Below are positions 11,226 to 18,247 of a stretch of 64,000 nucleotides of DNA, piece by piece. This stretch comes from Duganella sp. CF458 (GTDB lineage: Bacteria > Pseudomonadota > Gammaproteobacteria > Burkholderiales > Burkholderiaceae_D). The notes beneath the pieces were generated by a model. It saw only the letters and a list, made by a program, of their open reading frames with translations. It was not told where the DNA came from and did not search any database. The stretch's first letter is position 1; the number at the start of each line of letters is the position of its first letter. The stretch spans positions 62,001 to 126,000 of the forward strand of contig NZ_FOOF01000016.1 in assembly GCF_900113115.1 (NCBI RefSeq). Direction: 5' to 3'. The position numbers were made by a program, and so were the translations under genes.

Positions 11226-11275
11226 ACCGGTAAATCCGGGTCAGACCCAAGGGTCTGACCCTGGTTTACCGGTTT
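11224..11275. repeat. Palindromic repeat (GGGTCAGACCC element), single copy
   Basis: A 52-base near-perfect palindrome: AAACCGGTAAA at the left, TTTACCGGTTT at the right, and GGGTCAGACCC/GGGTCTGACC in the centre. It is the same element as the double copy at 4804-4905 and again overlaps the stop codon of the upstream gene (lon, 11223-11225). Confidence 0.8.
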
Positions 11276-11304
11276 AAAGGGCGCCAGAAATGGCGCCCTT
11301 TTTG
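11276..11304 (+). terminator. Intrinsic terminator after lon
   Basis: AAAGGGCGCCA and TGGCGCCCTTT form an 11-bp stem with loop GAAA, followed by a T-run. It lies directly downstream of the palindromic repeat. Confidence 0.9.
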
Positions 11305-11324
11305 TTTCATGCCTTGATTTGCCC

Positions 11325-11354
11325 TTGACACAGTGCAACCCCCGCCTGTTTAAT
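11325..11354 (+). promoter_or_regulatory. Sigma70-type promoter of hupB
   Basis: A perfect TTGACA (11325-11330) and TTTAAT (11349-11354) are separated by 18 bases. The start codon of the HU gene lies 83 bases downstream. Confidence 0.65.
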
Positions 11355-11437
11355 ACGCCCCTGAGATTTTTGTGCACACTAAAAAGCTGCATCAAAAAAC
11401 GGTATAAACGATATAAACCTTTGTGACGGGGACTGTA

Positions 11438-11710
11438 ATGAACAAGACCGAACTGATCGACCACATCGCGACTTCCGCTGACATCTCCAAGGCTGCAGCT
11501 GCACGCGCCCTGGACGCTGTGATCGATGGCGTAACCACCACCCTGGCCAAGAACGACAGCGTCACCCTGGTTGGCTTTGGCACCTTCTCCGTGAGCGAGC
11601 GCGCAGCCCGTACCGGCCGCAATCCGCGCACCAAAGAAGAGATCAAGATCGACGCGGCAAAAGTTCCTAAATTTAAAGCTGGTAAAGCTTTGAAAGACGC
11701 TGTACAATAA
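11438..11710 (+). CDS. hupB: DNA-binding protein HU (beta type)
   Basis: This 90-residue nucleoid protein is the exact family length. It starts MNKTELIDHIA and carries the HU signature GFGTFSVSERAARTGRNP with the DNA-binding beta-arm (about 46-75), then the C-terminal helix FKAGKALKDAV. HU dimers bend and wrap DNA without strong sequence preference. A start five codons upstream would add MTGTV, which the family lacks. It has its own promoter, and its position behind lon matches the lon-hupB order of other Proteobacteria. A hairpin at 11718-11739 lies between it and the tRNA genes. Confidence 0.97.
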   Translation: MNKTELIDHIATSADISKAAAARALDAVIDGVTTTLAKNDSVTLVGFGTFSVSERAARTGRNPRTKEEIKIDAAKVPKFKAGKALKDAVQ

Positions 11711-11717
11711 TGGCCTT

Positions 11718-11739
11718 CGGTAAGCAGCAATGCTTACCG
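11718..11739 (+). terminator. Hairpin between hupB and tRNA-Val
   Basis: CGGTAAGCA and TGCTTACCG form a perfect 9-bp stem with loop GCAA. There is no strong T-run, so it may be an RNA-processing or 3'-protecting structure rather than a full terminator. Confidence 0.5.
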
Positions 11740-11751
11740 GGCAGTTTAAGC

Positions 11752-11827
11752 GGGCGCTTAGCTCAGTTGGTAGAGCGGATCCCTTACAAGGATTAGGTCG
11801 GGAGTTCGAGCCTCTCAGCGCCCACCA
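11752..11827 (+). tRNA. tRNA-Val (anticodon TAC)
   Basis: 76 bases: acceptor GGGCGCT/AGCGCCC, D-arm GCTCAGTTGGTAGAGC, anticodon loop CTTACAA (TAC), T-arm loop TTCGAGC and encoded CCA (11825-11827). First of a three-tRNA cluster. Confidence 0.97.
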
Positions 11828-11854
11828 AAGCTTAAACAAAGTGTTGTGAATGCT

Positions 11855-11931
11855 GGAGCGGTAGTTCAGTTGGTTAGAATACCGGCCTGTCACGCCGGGG
11901 GTCGCGGGTTCGAGCCCCGTCCGCTCCGCCA
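11855..11931 (+). tRNA. tRNA-Asp (anticodon GTC), copy 1
   Basis: 77 bases: acceptor GGAGCGG/CCGCTCC, anticodon stem-loop CCGGCCTGTCACGCCGG with GTC, T-arm GCGGGTTCGAGCCCCGT, discriminator G and encoded CCA. Identical in sequence to the copy 24 bases downstream. Confidence 0.97.
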
Positions 11932-11955
11932 GCAAACACACACGACGCAATACCT

Positions 11956-12032
11956 GGAGCGGTAGTTCAGTTGGTTAGAATACCGGCCTGTCACGCCGGG
12001 GGTCGCGGGTTCGAGCCCCGTCCGCTCCGCCA
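11956..12032 (+). tRNA. tRNA-Asp (anticodon GTC), copy 2
   Basis: Identical 77-base tandem duplicate of the preceding tRNA-Asp, with anticodon GTC and encoded CCA (12030-12032). It is followed by a terminator at 12043-12078. Confidence 0.97.
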
Positions 12033-12042
12033 GGATACCGAG

Positions 12043-12078
12043 AAAGCCCCACACGTCCGAAAGACTGTGGGGCTTTTT
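12043..12078 (+). terminator. Intrinsic terminator of the tRNA cluster
   Basis: AAAGCCCCACA pairs with TGTGGGGCTTT across a 12-base loop and ends in a T-run. Confidence 0.9.
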
Positions 12079-12081
12079 CAT

Positions 12082-12110
12082 TTGCAACTTCAGCAACTGC
12101 ACTGTAAAAT
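12082..12110 (+). promoter_or_regulatory. Sigma70-type promoter of ppiD
   Basis: TTGCAA (12082-12087) and TAAAAT (12105-12110) are separated by exactly 17 bases, just after the tRNA terminator and 49 bases before the ppiD start codon. Confidence 0.6.
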
Positions 12111-12158
12111 CGCGCGAGCAGTTTTCACGCCTCCTCTATACGGAAAAAAATAGCTGAC

Positions 12159-14060
12159 ATGTTTGATTTTGTACGCACGCATCAAAAGCTGATGCAGATT
12201 ATCCTGGCGCTCCTGATTGTGCCTTCGTTTGTGCTGGTCGGCGTCGGCGGCGTCAAGCTGTTCGGCGAAGACGCGAACACCATCGCCAAAGTGGCAGGCT
12301 ATCCGCTGACCCAGCAGGAATGGGAAAACGCCCAGCGCCGCCAGTTGGACCAGATGCGCCAGCAAATGGGCAAGAACTTTGACCAGAAGGCGTTCGACAC
12401 CCCCGAGTTCAAGCAGAACATCCTGGACCAGCTGATCGCCCAGCGCGCCATGAACGCGGAAATCCGCACTGCGCACCTGACCGTGAGCGAGCAGAAGGTG
12501 CAGGAAGCCATCACCAGCCAACTGCCGCTGTTCAAGGCTGACGGCAGCTTCGACAAGGAACAGTACCTGCAGATCCTGGCAGCGCAAGGCATGAACGCCG
12601 GCATGCACCAGGAGCAGGTTCGCCACGACCTGGCACTGCAGCAGGTTGCCACCGGCGTGGAACTGAGCGGCTTCGTGCCGCGCACCGTGTCCAAGGCGAT
12701 TTCCGATTTCGGCGCACAAGAGCGTGAAGTGCAGGAACTGGCACTGCCGGTTTCCCAATTCCTGCCGAACGTGAAGGTCACCGACGAAATGGTGAAAGCC
12801 TTCTACGACAAGAACGCCAAGCTGTTCGAGATCCCTGAGTCGGCCAAGATCGAATACGTCGTGCTGAATGCCGACGCGATTGCTTCGCAAACCACCGTCA
12901 GCGATGAAGAAGTGGCCGGCTACTACGAATCGAACAAGAAGCGCTACACCGATGAGGAAGCCCGCCGTTCCTCGCACATCCTGATCCTGAGCGAGAAGGA
13001 CAAGGCCGCTGCAAAGGCGAAAGCGGAAGCGATCCTGGCGGACGTGCGCAAGAATCCTGCCGATTTCGGCAAGATCGCGAAGGCTAAATCGGAAGACCCT
13101 GGTTCCGCTGAAAAAGACGGCGACCTGGGCGTCCTGGAAAAAGGCCGTTTCGTCAAGCCGGTGGAAGATGCCATCCTGAAGCTGAAGCAGGGTGAGATCA
13201 GCGACCTGGTTGAATCCGAGTACGGCTATCACATCATCACCGTAACCGAAGTCAAGCCGGCCCAGGTGAAGCCGCTGGAAGAAGTGAAGGGCGAAATCGC
13301 TGCGGAAATCAAGAAGCAGAAGGCTGCCAAGCTGTACTCCGATCTGTCGGAGCAGTTCACCGACACCGTGTATTCGCAGTACGAAAGCCTGAAACCGGCT
13401 GCCGACAAGCTGAAGCTGAAGATCGAAACCATGGCCGGCATTTCACGCCAGCCTAACCCGATCCTGGGTGCGGCACCATTCAACAATGCCAAGTTCCTGA
13501 CCGCTCTGTTCTCGGACGACGCACTGAAGAACAAACGCAATACCGAAGCAGTTGAAGTCGCTCCGCAAACCCTGGTCTCCGGGCGCATCGTCGAATTCAA
13601 GCCAGCTTCCAAGAAGCCGCTGGCGGAAGTCGAAGCCGCCATCAAGCAGCAGGTAACGCTGGAAGAGGCTGTGAAAGCCGCCAAGAAAGCCGGCGAAGAG
13701 AAGCTGGCTGCCGCCAAGAAGTCCGGTGACGCAAGCGGCTTCAGCGACGTAAAAACCATCTCCCGTTCCAAGGCCGACGGCATCAACCCGGCGGCCGTGG
13801 CTGCGGTGATGAAGGCTGACGCGTCCAAGCTGCCAGCTTACGTTGGCGTGGAAATTCCAGGCCAGGGTTACGGTGTGTACCGCATCGGCAAGGTCGGCCA
13901 GCCGGCGGAACAGGACGCCGCTCGCCGCGAACAGGAAGGCCAGCGCATCAACCAGATCGTTTCGCAGCAAGAGATGACCGGCTACATCGACGCGCTGAAA
14001 CAAAAGGCCAAGGTGAAGATCCTGCACCCGGTTGCAACGATCAAGACGCAAGCCGAATAA
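12159..14060 (+). CDS. ppiD: PpiD-type periplasmic chaperone / peptidyl-prolyl isomerase
   Basis: This 633-residue inner-membrane protein helps outer-membrane and secreted proteins fold as they leave the Sec translocon. MFDFVRTHQKLMQ is followed by one TM segment (about 13-31), a SurA_N-like chaperone region (about 40-200) and a parvulin domain (about 267-365: RRSSHILIL, DLGVLEKGRFVKPVEDA, YGYHIITV). A lysine-rich C-terminal region follows. Length and architecture match PpiD rather than SurA, which has a cleaved signal and two parvulin domains. The lon-hupB-tRNA-ppiD order parallels that of many Proteobacteria. Confidence 0.93.
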   Translation: MFDFVRTHQKLMQIILALLIVPSFVLVGVGGVKLFGEDANTIAKVAGYPLTQQEWENAQRRQLDQMRQQMGKNFDQKAFDTPEFKQNILDQLIAQRAMNAEIRTAHLTVSEQKVQEAITSQLPLFKADGSFDKEQYLQILAAQGMNAGMHQEQVRHDLALQQVATGVELSGFVPRTVSKAISDFGAQEREVQELALPVSQFLPNVKVTDEMVKAFYDKNAKLFEIPESAKIEYVVLNADAIASQTTVSDEEVAGYYESNKKRYTDEEARRSSHILILSEKDKAAAKAKAEAILADVRKNPADFGKIAKAKSEDPGSAEKDGDLGVLEKGRFVKPVEDAILKLKQGEISDLVESEYGYHIITVTEVKPAQVKPLEEVKGEIAAEIKKQKAAKLYSDLSEQFTDTVYSQYESLKPAADKLKLKIETMAGISRQPNPILGAAPFNNAKFLTALFSDDALKNKRNTEAVEVAPQTLVSGRIVEFKPASKKPLAEVEAAIKQQVTLEEAVKAAKKAGEEKLAAAKKSGDASGFSDVKTISRSKADGINPAAVAAVMKADASKLPAYVGVEIPGQGYGVYRIGKVGQPAEQDAARREQEGQRINQIVSQQEMTGYIDALKQKAKVKILHPVATIKTQAE

Positions 14061-14080
14061 GCAGCCGTACGTACTACGAA

Positions 14081-14115
14081 GGCCGGGGCCCGTGCAAACG
14101 GACACCGGCTTTTTT
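14081..14115 (+). terminator. Probable terminator after ppiD
   Basis: GCCGG near 14082 pairs with CCGGC near 14105, with an inner CCG/CGG pairing, followed by six T residues. The stem is interrupted. The rest of the gap (14116-14277) shows no gene or clear signal. Confidence 0.7.
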
Positions 14116-14277
14116 CTTATGTGCGGATAGGGCTTGCGGGGGACGGCGCCTCGACGCCGACAGCGCGCTGGACTTCAACTGGAAAATTGATGTGCGCGTC
14201 CCGGCGTCAAAGGGTATCCCCTGCGATTCCGGAGCCACCGGGTATTGCGATGGTCCTCGCAGGGATGCTGGTGCTCG

Positions 14278-15333
14278 TCATGCCTCGTGCAGCTTGCGTG
14301 CTGCGGCGACAAAGGACTCAGGCGAGATATCGGGCAGCGCCACGTCGATAGCTTTCTCGAACTGCACGAAATTGCGGTGGATCGACTTGAGGTAAGCCGG
14401 GTCGTAGTGGTCCACCAGCAGTTCATCGACCAGTGCCGGCATGTCGCCGGCGCTGGCCATGGACTGCCAGCGCTCGATGCGCTCGCGGCCATGCAGCTGC
14501 ACCAGGAATTCAAGCTGTGCATTCAGGGCAGGGGCGTTGCAGGCGAAATGCTGGTAATCCTCAATCAGGAGCCGGACGCGGTCTTCTCGCGATACCTGCA
14601 TGGAGATGCATGGCGAAGCGCGCATGCGCTCCATCAGCGCGCCCGGCACGCGCAGGCTGCCGACCTTGCGGCTCTCGGCCTCGACAAACACCGGCAGGCT
14701 CGGGTCGTAACGGCGCAAGCGGTCCCAGATCGAGGTCTCGAATGCCTTTTGCGAAGGCTGCGGCTGGCAGGGAATATTACCCAGCACCGAACCGCGGTGC
14801 GCCGCCAACTGCTCCAGGTCCAGCACCTGGGCGCCGATCGCTTCCAGCGTATCGAGCAAACGGGTCTTGCCGCTGCCCGTGGTGCCACAGATGACGCGGA
14901 AATCGAGCTCAGGGGTTTGTTCAAGCTGGGCATTGATGGCGCCGCGGAAGGCTTTGTAGCCGCCATCGAGCTGCACCACCGGCCAGCCGATCTTGGCCAG
15001 CACGGTCGCCATGGAACCGCTGCGGTTGCCGCCGCGCCAGCAGTAAATCAAAGGCTTCCAGTCGCGCGGCTTGTCCAGCCACAGTGTCTCGATGTGGTAG
15101 CCGATATTCTTCGACACCATGGCCGCGCCGGCTTTTTTAGCTTCGAACGAGCCGACCTGCTTGTACATGGTGCCGACCGTGATGCGCTGCTGGTCGTCCA
15201 GCACCGGGCAGTTGATCGCGTTCGGCAGGTGATCCAGGGCGTATTCGGACGGGCTGCGCGCGTCGATGATGGTGTCGAAATCGTCCAGGCGGGCCAGGAC
15301 GTCGTCGATAGGCAGGATTTCTGGATACTTCAT
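14278..15333 (-). CDS. mnmH: tRNA 2-selenouridine synthase (MnmH/SelU)
   Basis: This 351-residue enzyme geranylates and then selenates 2-thiouridine at the wobble position of certain tRNAs, using selenophosphate. An N-terminal rhodanese domain (about 5-130) holds the active-site Cys98 in IYCWRGGNRS, and a P-loop GTTGSGKT lies near residue 150. Both features define the family, and the length is typical. The start overlaps the stop of upstream tesA by ATGA (15330-15333), so the two are coupled. No selD or selAB is in the window, so the source of selenophosphate cannot be judged. Confidence 0.93.
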   Translation of the reverse strand: MKYPEILPIDDVLARLDDFDTIIDARSPSEYALDHLPNAINCPVLDDQQRITVGTMYKQVGSFEAKKAGAAMVSKNIGYHIETLWLDKPRDWKPLIYCWRGGNRSGSMATVLAKIGWPVVQLDGGYKAFRGAINAQLEQTPELDFRVICGTTGSGKTRLLDTLEAIGAQVLDLEQLAAHRGSVLGNIPCQPQPSQKAFETSIWDRLRRYDPSLPVFVEAESRKVGSLRVPGALMERMRASPCISMQVSREDRVRLLIEDYQHFACNAPALNAQLEFLVQLHGRERIERWQSMASAGDMPALVDELLVDHYDPAYLKSIHRNFVQFEKAIDVALPDISPESFVAAARKLHEA

Positions 15334-15965
15334 TTGGTTTTCAGGATTGGCTGGAGATGGGGCCAGATATTGCCCAGGATAATGGGGTGTGCCGACGCGA
15401 GCGGATGCATGCGGTCCGGCTGGAATAGTTCGGGCTTTTGCGCGACCCCGTCAAGCATGAAGGGCGCCAGCGGCGTTTTCAAATCCTTGCTCAGGATGCC
15501 GTACATCGCAAACAGCTTATCGGCGTACTCGCGTCCATAGTTGGGCGGTATGCGTATGCCGACCAGCAGCACCTGTGCCCCGGCCTTGCGCGATTCGCCG
15601 ACCATGGCGCGCAGGTTCGATTCGGCGGCAGCGACGGGCAGGCCGCGCAAGCCGTCGTTGGCGCCCAGCTCGATGATCACGATAGTCGGTTTGTGCTTGC
15701 TCAGCAGGGCAGGCAGGCGGGTGCGGCCGCCGCTGGTGGTTTCGCCGCTGACGCTGGCGTTGACCACGCTCACCGGCAGCTTCTGGTCCTTCAGGCGCTG
15801 GTCGAGCAGGGCGACCCAGCCGGCGCCGCGCGAGATGCCATATTCGGCCGAGAGACTGTCGCCCACCACCAGGACGGTTTTTGATGCAGAATAGGCGTTT
15901 GTGGCGGCGCTGGACAACAGGATCAGCACCGCGAAGCAGCGGACTATATTTTTGAACATGATCAT
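15330..15965 (-). CDS. tesA: Periplasmic TesA-type SGNH esterase/lysophospholipase
   Basis: This 211-residue GDSL hydrolase has block I GDSLSAEYG with nucleophile Ser37, a block II glycine in SVSGETT, block III GANDG, and block V with Asp184 and His187 in QPDRMHPLASAH. A signal peptide (about 1-27) sends it to the periplasm. Family members cleave acyl-CoA thioesters, lysophospholipids and aryl esters. MIMFKN at 15965 is chosen because GAGGA lies 9 bases upstream; the Met at 15959 is the alternative. It overlaps mnmH downstream, and its start region overlaps the start of the divergent ABC ATPase, which parallels the tesA-ybbA pair of E. coli. Confidence 0.9.
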   Translation of the reverse strand: MIMFKNIVRCFAVLILLSSAATNAYSASKTVLVVGDSLSAEYGISRGAGWVALLDQRLKDQKLPVSVVNASVSGETTSGGRTRLPALLSKHKPTIVIIELGANDGLRGLPVAAAESNLRAMVGESRKAGAQVLLVGIRIPPNYGREYADKLFAMYGILSKDLKTPLAPFMLDGVAQKPELFQPDRMHPLASAHPIILGNIWPHLQPILKTK

Positions 15966-16662
15966 GCGAGATATTCCTCAATCCTCCAGCCAGGTGGCCA
16001 AGGCGGCCATTTCCGTTTCTGGCCTTGGCAAGCGGGTGGCCGACGCCAGCGGCGAACTGACCATCCTGCATGGAGTGGATTTTACAGTGCAAAAGGCGGA
16101 GACGCTTGCCATTGTCGGGGCTTCCGGCTCCGGTAAATCGACCTTGCTAGGCCTGCTGGCGGGGTTGGATACGCCGACCGAGGGCAAGGTGGTGCTCGAT
16201 GGCGTCGATATTTTCGCGCTGGACGAGGATGGCCGGGCAGCCTTGCGCAAGGAAAAACTGGGCTTCGTGTTCCAGTCCTTCCAGCTGCTGCCCCATTTGA
16301 CAGCTGTTGAAAACGTGATGCTGCCAATGGAATTGGCCGGCGACGGCGCGGCGCGCGAGAAGGCCGAGGCCATGCTGGGCCGCGTCGGGCTTTCCAGCCG
16401 CCTGAAGCACTATCCGAAATTCCTGTCCGGCGGCGAGCAGCAGCGCGTCGCCCTGGCGCGCGCCTTCGTAACACAGCCGCCATTATTGCTGGCCGACGAG
16501 CCGACCGGCAGCCTCGATGCGGCCACCGGTGAATCGGTGATCCAGTTGATGTTCGAATTGAACCGCGAGCATGGATCAACCCTGGTCCTGGTCACTCACG
16601 ACACCCATATCGCGGCCCGCTGCGGGCGCGTTATCACGATCGCGGCGGGGCGGATCGCCTGA
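15958..16662 (+). CDS. ybbA: YbbA/LolD-type ABC transporter ATP-binding protein
   Basis: This ABC ATPase of about 234 residues has Walker A GASGSGKST, Q-loop VFQSF, signature LSGGEQQRVALARAF, Walker B LLLADEPTGSLD and H-loop VTHD. Sequence type and pairing with tesA point to YbbA, of the MacB/LolD-like class. No permease (YbbP) gene follows; the next gene is nnrDE on the other strand, so the partner must be elsewhere. Start choice is uncertain: ATG 15958, ATG 15964 or a later GTG are all possible. The first two lie inside the start region of tesA, and no good Shine-Dalgarno sequence precedes them. Confidence 0.85.
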   Translation: MIMRDIPQSSSQVAKAAISVSGLGKRVADASGELTILHGVDFTVQKAETLAIVGASGSGKSTLLGLLAGLDTPTEGKVVLDGVDIFALDEDGRAALRKEKLGFVFQSFQLLPHLTAVENVMLPMELAGDGAAREKAEAMLGRVGLSSRLKHYPKFLSGGEQQRVALARAFVTQPPLLLADEPTGSLDAATGESVIQLMFELNREHGSTLVLVTHDTHIAARCGRVITIAAGRIA

Positions 16663-16666
16663 TCGA

Positions 16667-18202
16667 TCAAGTGCCGTAGTGTACGGCCAGGCGGTTGACG
16701 GCCGTGCGGATGGCCGGAATCAGTTCGCTGGCCGTGAGGCCGATAGGGCCCGCACCTTCTGTGACGAGATCGTCGGCCGCCATGCCGTGCAGCCAGACAC
16801 CAGCCAGCGCCGCTTCCCATTCCGGCCAGCCCTGGGCGAGCAGGCTGCCGCACAAGCCGGACAGCACATCCCCGGTGCCTGCCGTGGCGAGGGCCGGATT
16901 GCCGGTGGTGTTGACCACAATGGTGCCGTCGCGCGCGGCAATCACCGTTCCCGAACCCTTTAATATCACGGTAGCCGCCAGCCGTTCGGCCAGCGCGCGC
17001 GCCGCAAATGGCCGGTCGGCCTGCACTTCGCCTGTGCTGATTCCCAACAGCCGCGCCGCTTCCAACGGGTGTGGCGTCAGGATGCAGGGCGCCTTGCGCT
17101 GCATCAGCTGCGCGCGCAGGGCCTCGGAACCTGCAAGCAGGTTCAATGCATCGGCGTCCAGTACCACCGGGCTTTTGCTGTGCAGTGCGCTGGCAAGCAT
17201 TTCTGCGCTGGCAGCGGAGCTGCCCATGCCGGGGCCGATCACCAGCACCGCGCTATTGAAGTCGTATTCCTGCGCGCTGCGGCACATCAGCTCGGGCTGC
17301 GCGGCATCGAATGCCGGCGGCTCGCCTACAAAACAGGCATAAACGCGGCCTGCGCCGCTGGTCAGCGCTGTGCGTGCCGCCAGGATTGGCGCGCCGGCCA
17401 TGCCGCGCGCGCCGCCCACCACCGCCACGCTGCCGTTGCTGCCTTTGTGCGAGCTATGGCGGCGGCGCCGCGCGCAGTGCGCGAACAATGCGACGTCATT
17501 CAGCTTGGCTCGCGCTGCAGGGAATAGCTCGCGGCCGATGTCGAGATTGTTGACGATCACGATGCCCGCGTGGTCTCGACCCTGCGCCGTGTGCAAGCCA
17601 GGCTTGTCACCGATGAAGGTGATCGTATGCGTCGCGCACACGGCCACCCCTTGTGCGTCCGCGCCTATGATGGCGCCGGTGTCGGAGTCGAGGCCGCTCG
17701 GCACGTCCAGGGCCATGACCGGGCAGGCCAGGGCGTTGACCGCATTCACCAGCGCTGCAAAGTCGCCTGAGATTGGCCGCGACAGGCCGATGCCGAACAA
17801 GCCATCGACAACGAGTGTCCATTCGGTGCCTGCCACTACGGCACACGCGTCGGCGGCGCCATTGATCGCGGCGAAGCTGGCCGGGGACAGGCGTGCGCGC
17901 TGGAGGGCGTCGATACGTTCCGTTGCGGGAGTGCCGGCGGGCGGGAAATGCAGGATTGTGACTTGCGCGCCTGCATGGCCGAGGTGCGCTGCCGTTTCGA
18001 GCGCGTCGCCGCCATTGTTGCCCGGACCTGCCAGCACCAGTAGCTTGGCGCGGTTGACTGTGAGGGGCAAGCGGTCGAGCGCCTCGTTGGCGCCAGCCTG
18101 GCCGGCGCGCTGCATGAGCGCACCATCGGGCAAACGCTGAGCGGCGGCGTGCTCGATCGCGCGAATTTCTGCCATCGTGAAGAGGGGCGTCATGCGAGGC
18201 AT
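16667..18202 (-). CDS. nnr: Bifunctional NAD(P)H-hydrate repair enzyme (epimerase + dehydratase)
   Basis: This 511-residue fusion repairs damaged NADH/NADPH hydrates. The N-terminal YjeF_N (NnrE) epimerase domain (about 1-220) has GPGNNGGDAL near residue 59 and DVPSGLDSDTG near 163. The C-terminal NnrD dehydratase domain (about 235-505) has VVGGARGMAGAP, LVIGPGMG, TPHPLEAARLL and AGTGDVLSG. It is equivalent to E. coli YjeF/Nnr. It converges on the ABC ATPase (stop codons 4 bases apart) and diverges from the oxoprolinase; the two start codons are only 45 bases apart, so their promoters must be very close or overlap. Confidence 0.94.
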   Translation of the reverse strand: MPRMTPLFTMAEIRAIEHAAAQRLPDGALMQRAGQAGANEALDRLPLTVNRAKLLVLAGPGNNGGDALETAAHLGHAGAQVTILHFPPAGTPATERIDALQRARLSPASFAAINGAADACAVVAGTEWTLVVDGLFGIGLSRPISGDFAALVNAVNALACPVMALDVPSGLDSDTGAIIGADAQGVAVCATHTITFIGDKPGLHTAQGRDHAGIVIVNNLDIGRELFPAARAKLNDVALFAHCARRRRHSSHKGSNGSVAVVGGARGMAGAPILAARTALTSGAGRVYACFVGEPPAFDAAQPELMCRSAQEYDFNSAVLVIGPGMGSSAASAEMLASALHSKSPVVLDADALNLLAGSEALRAQLMQRKAPCILTPHPLEAARLLGISTGEVQADRPFAARALAERLAATVILKGSGTVIAARDGTIVVNTTGNPALATAGTGDVLSGLCGSLLAQGWPEWEAALAGVWLHGMAADDLVTEGAGPIGLTASELIPAIRTAVNRLAVHYGT

Positions 18203-18247
18203 TCTAGCACTACAATAACTGCTTCACGACTAGAGCGAGGCAGCGCA

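Noticed and set aside
11855..12032. Identical tandem tRNA-Asp genes as a possible integration site or mobile-element scar.
   Set aside because: Duplicate tRNA genes with short spacers are common; no integrase or partial tRNA was seen.
14116..14277. Possible remnant gene between ppiD and mnmH.
   Set aside because: Only short frames without start or family motif; GC-rich but no recognisable product.
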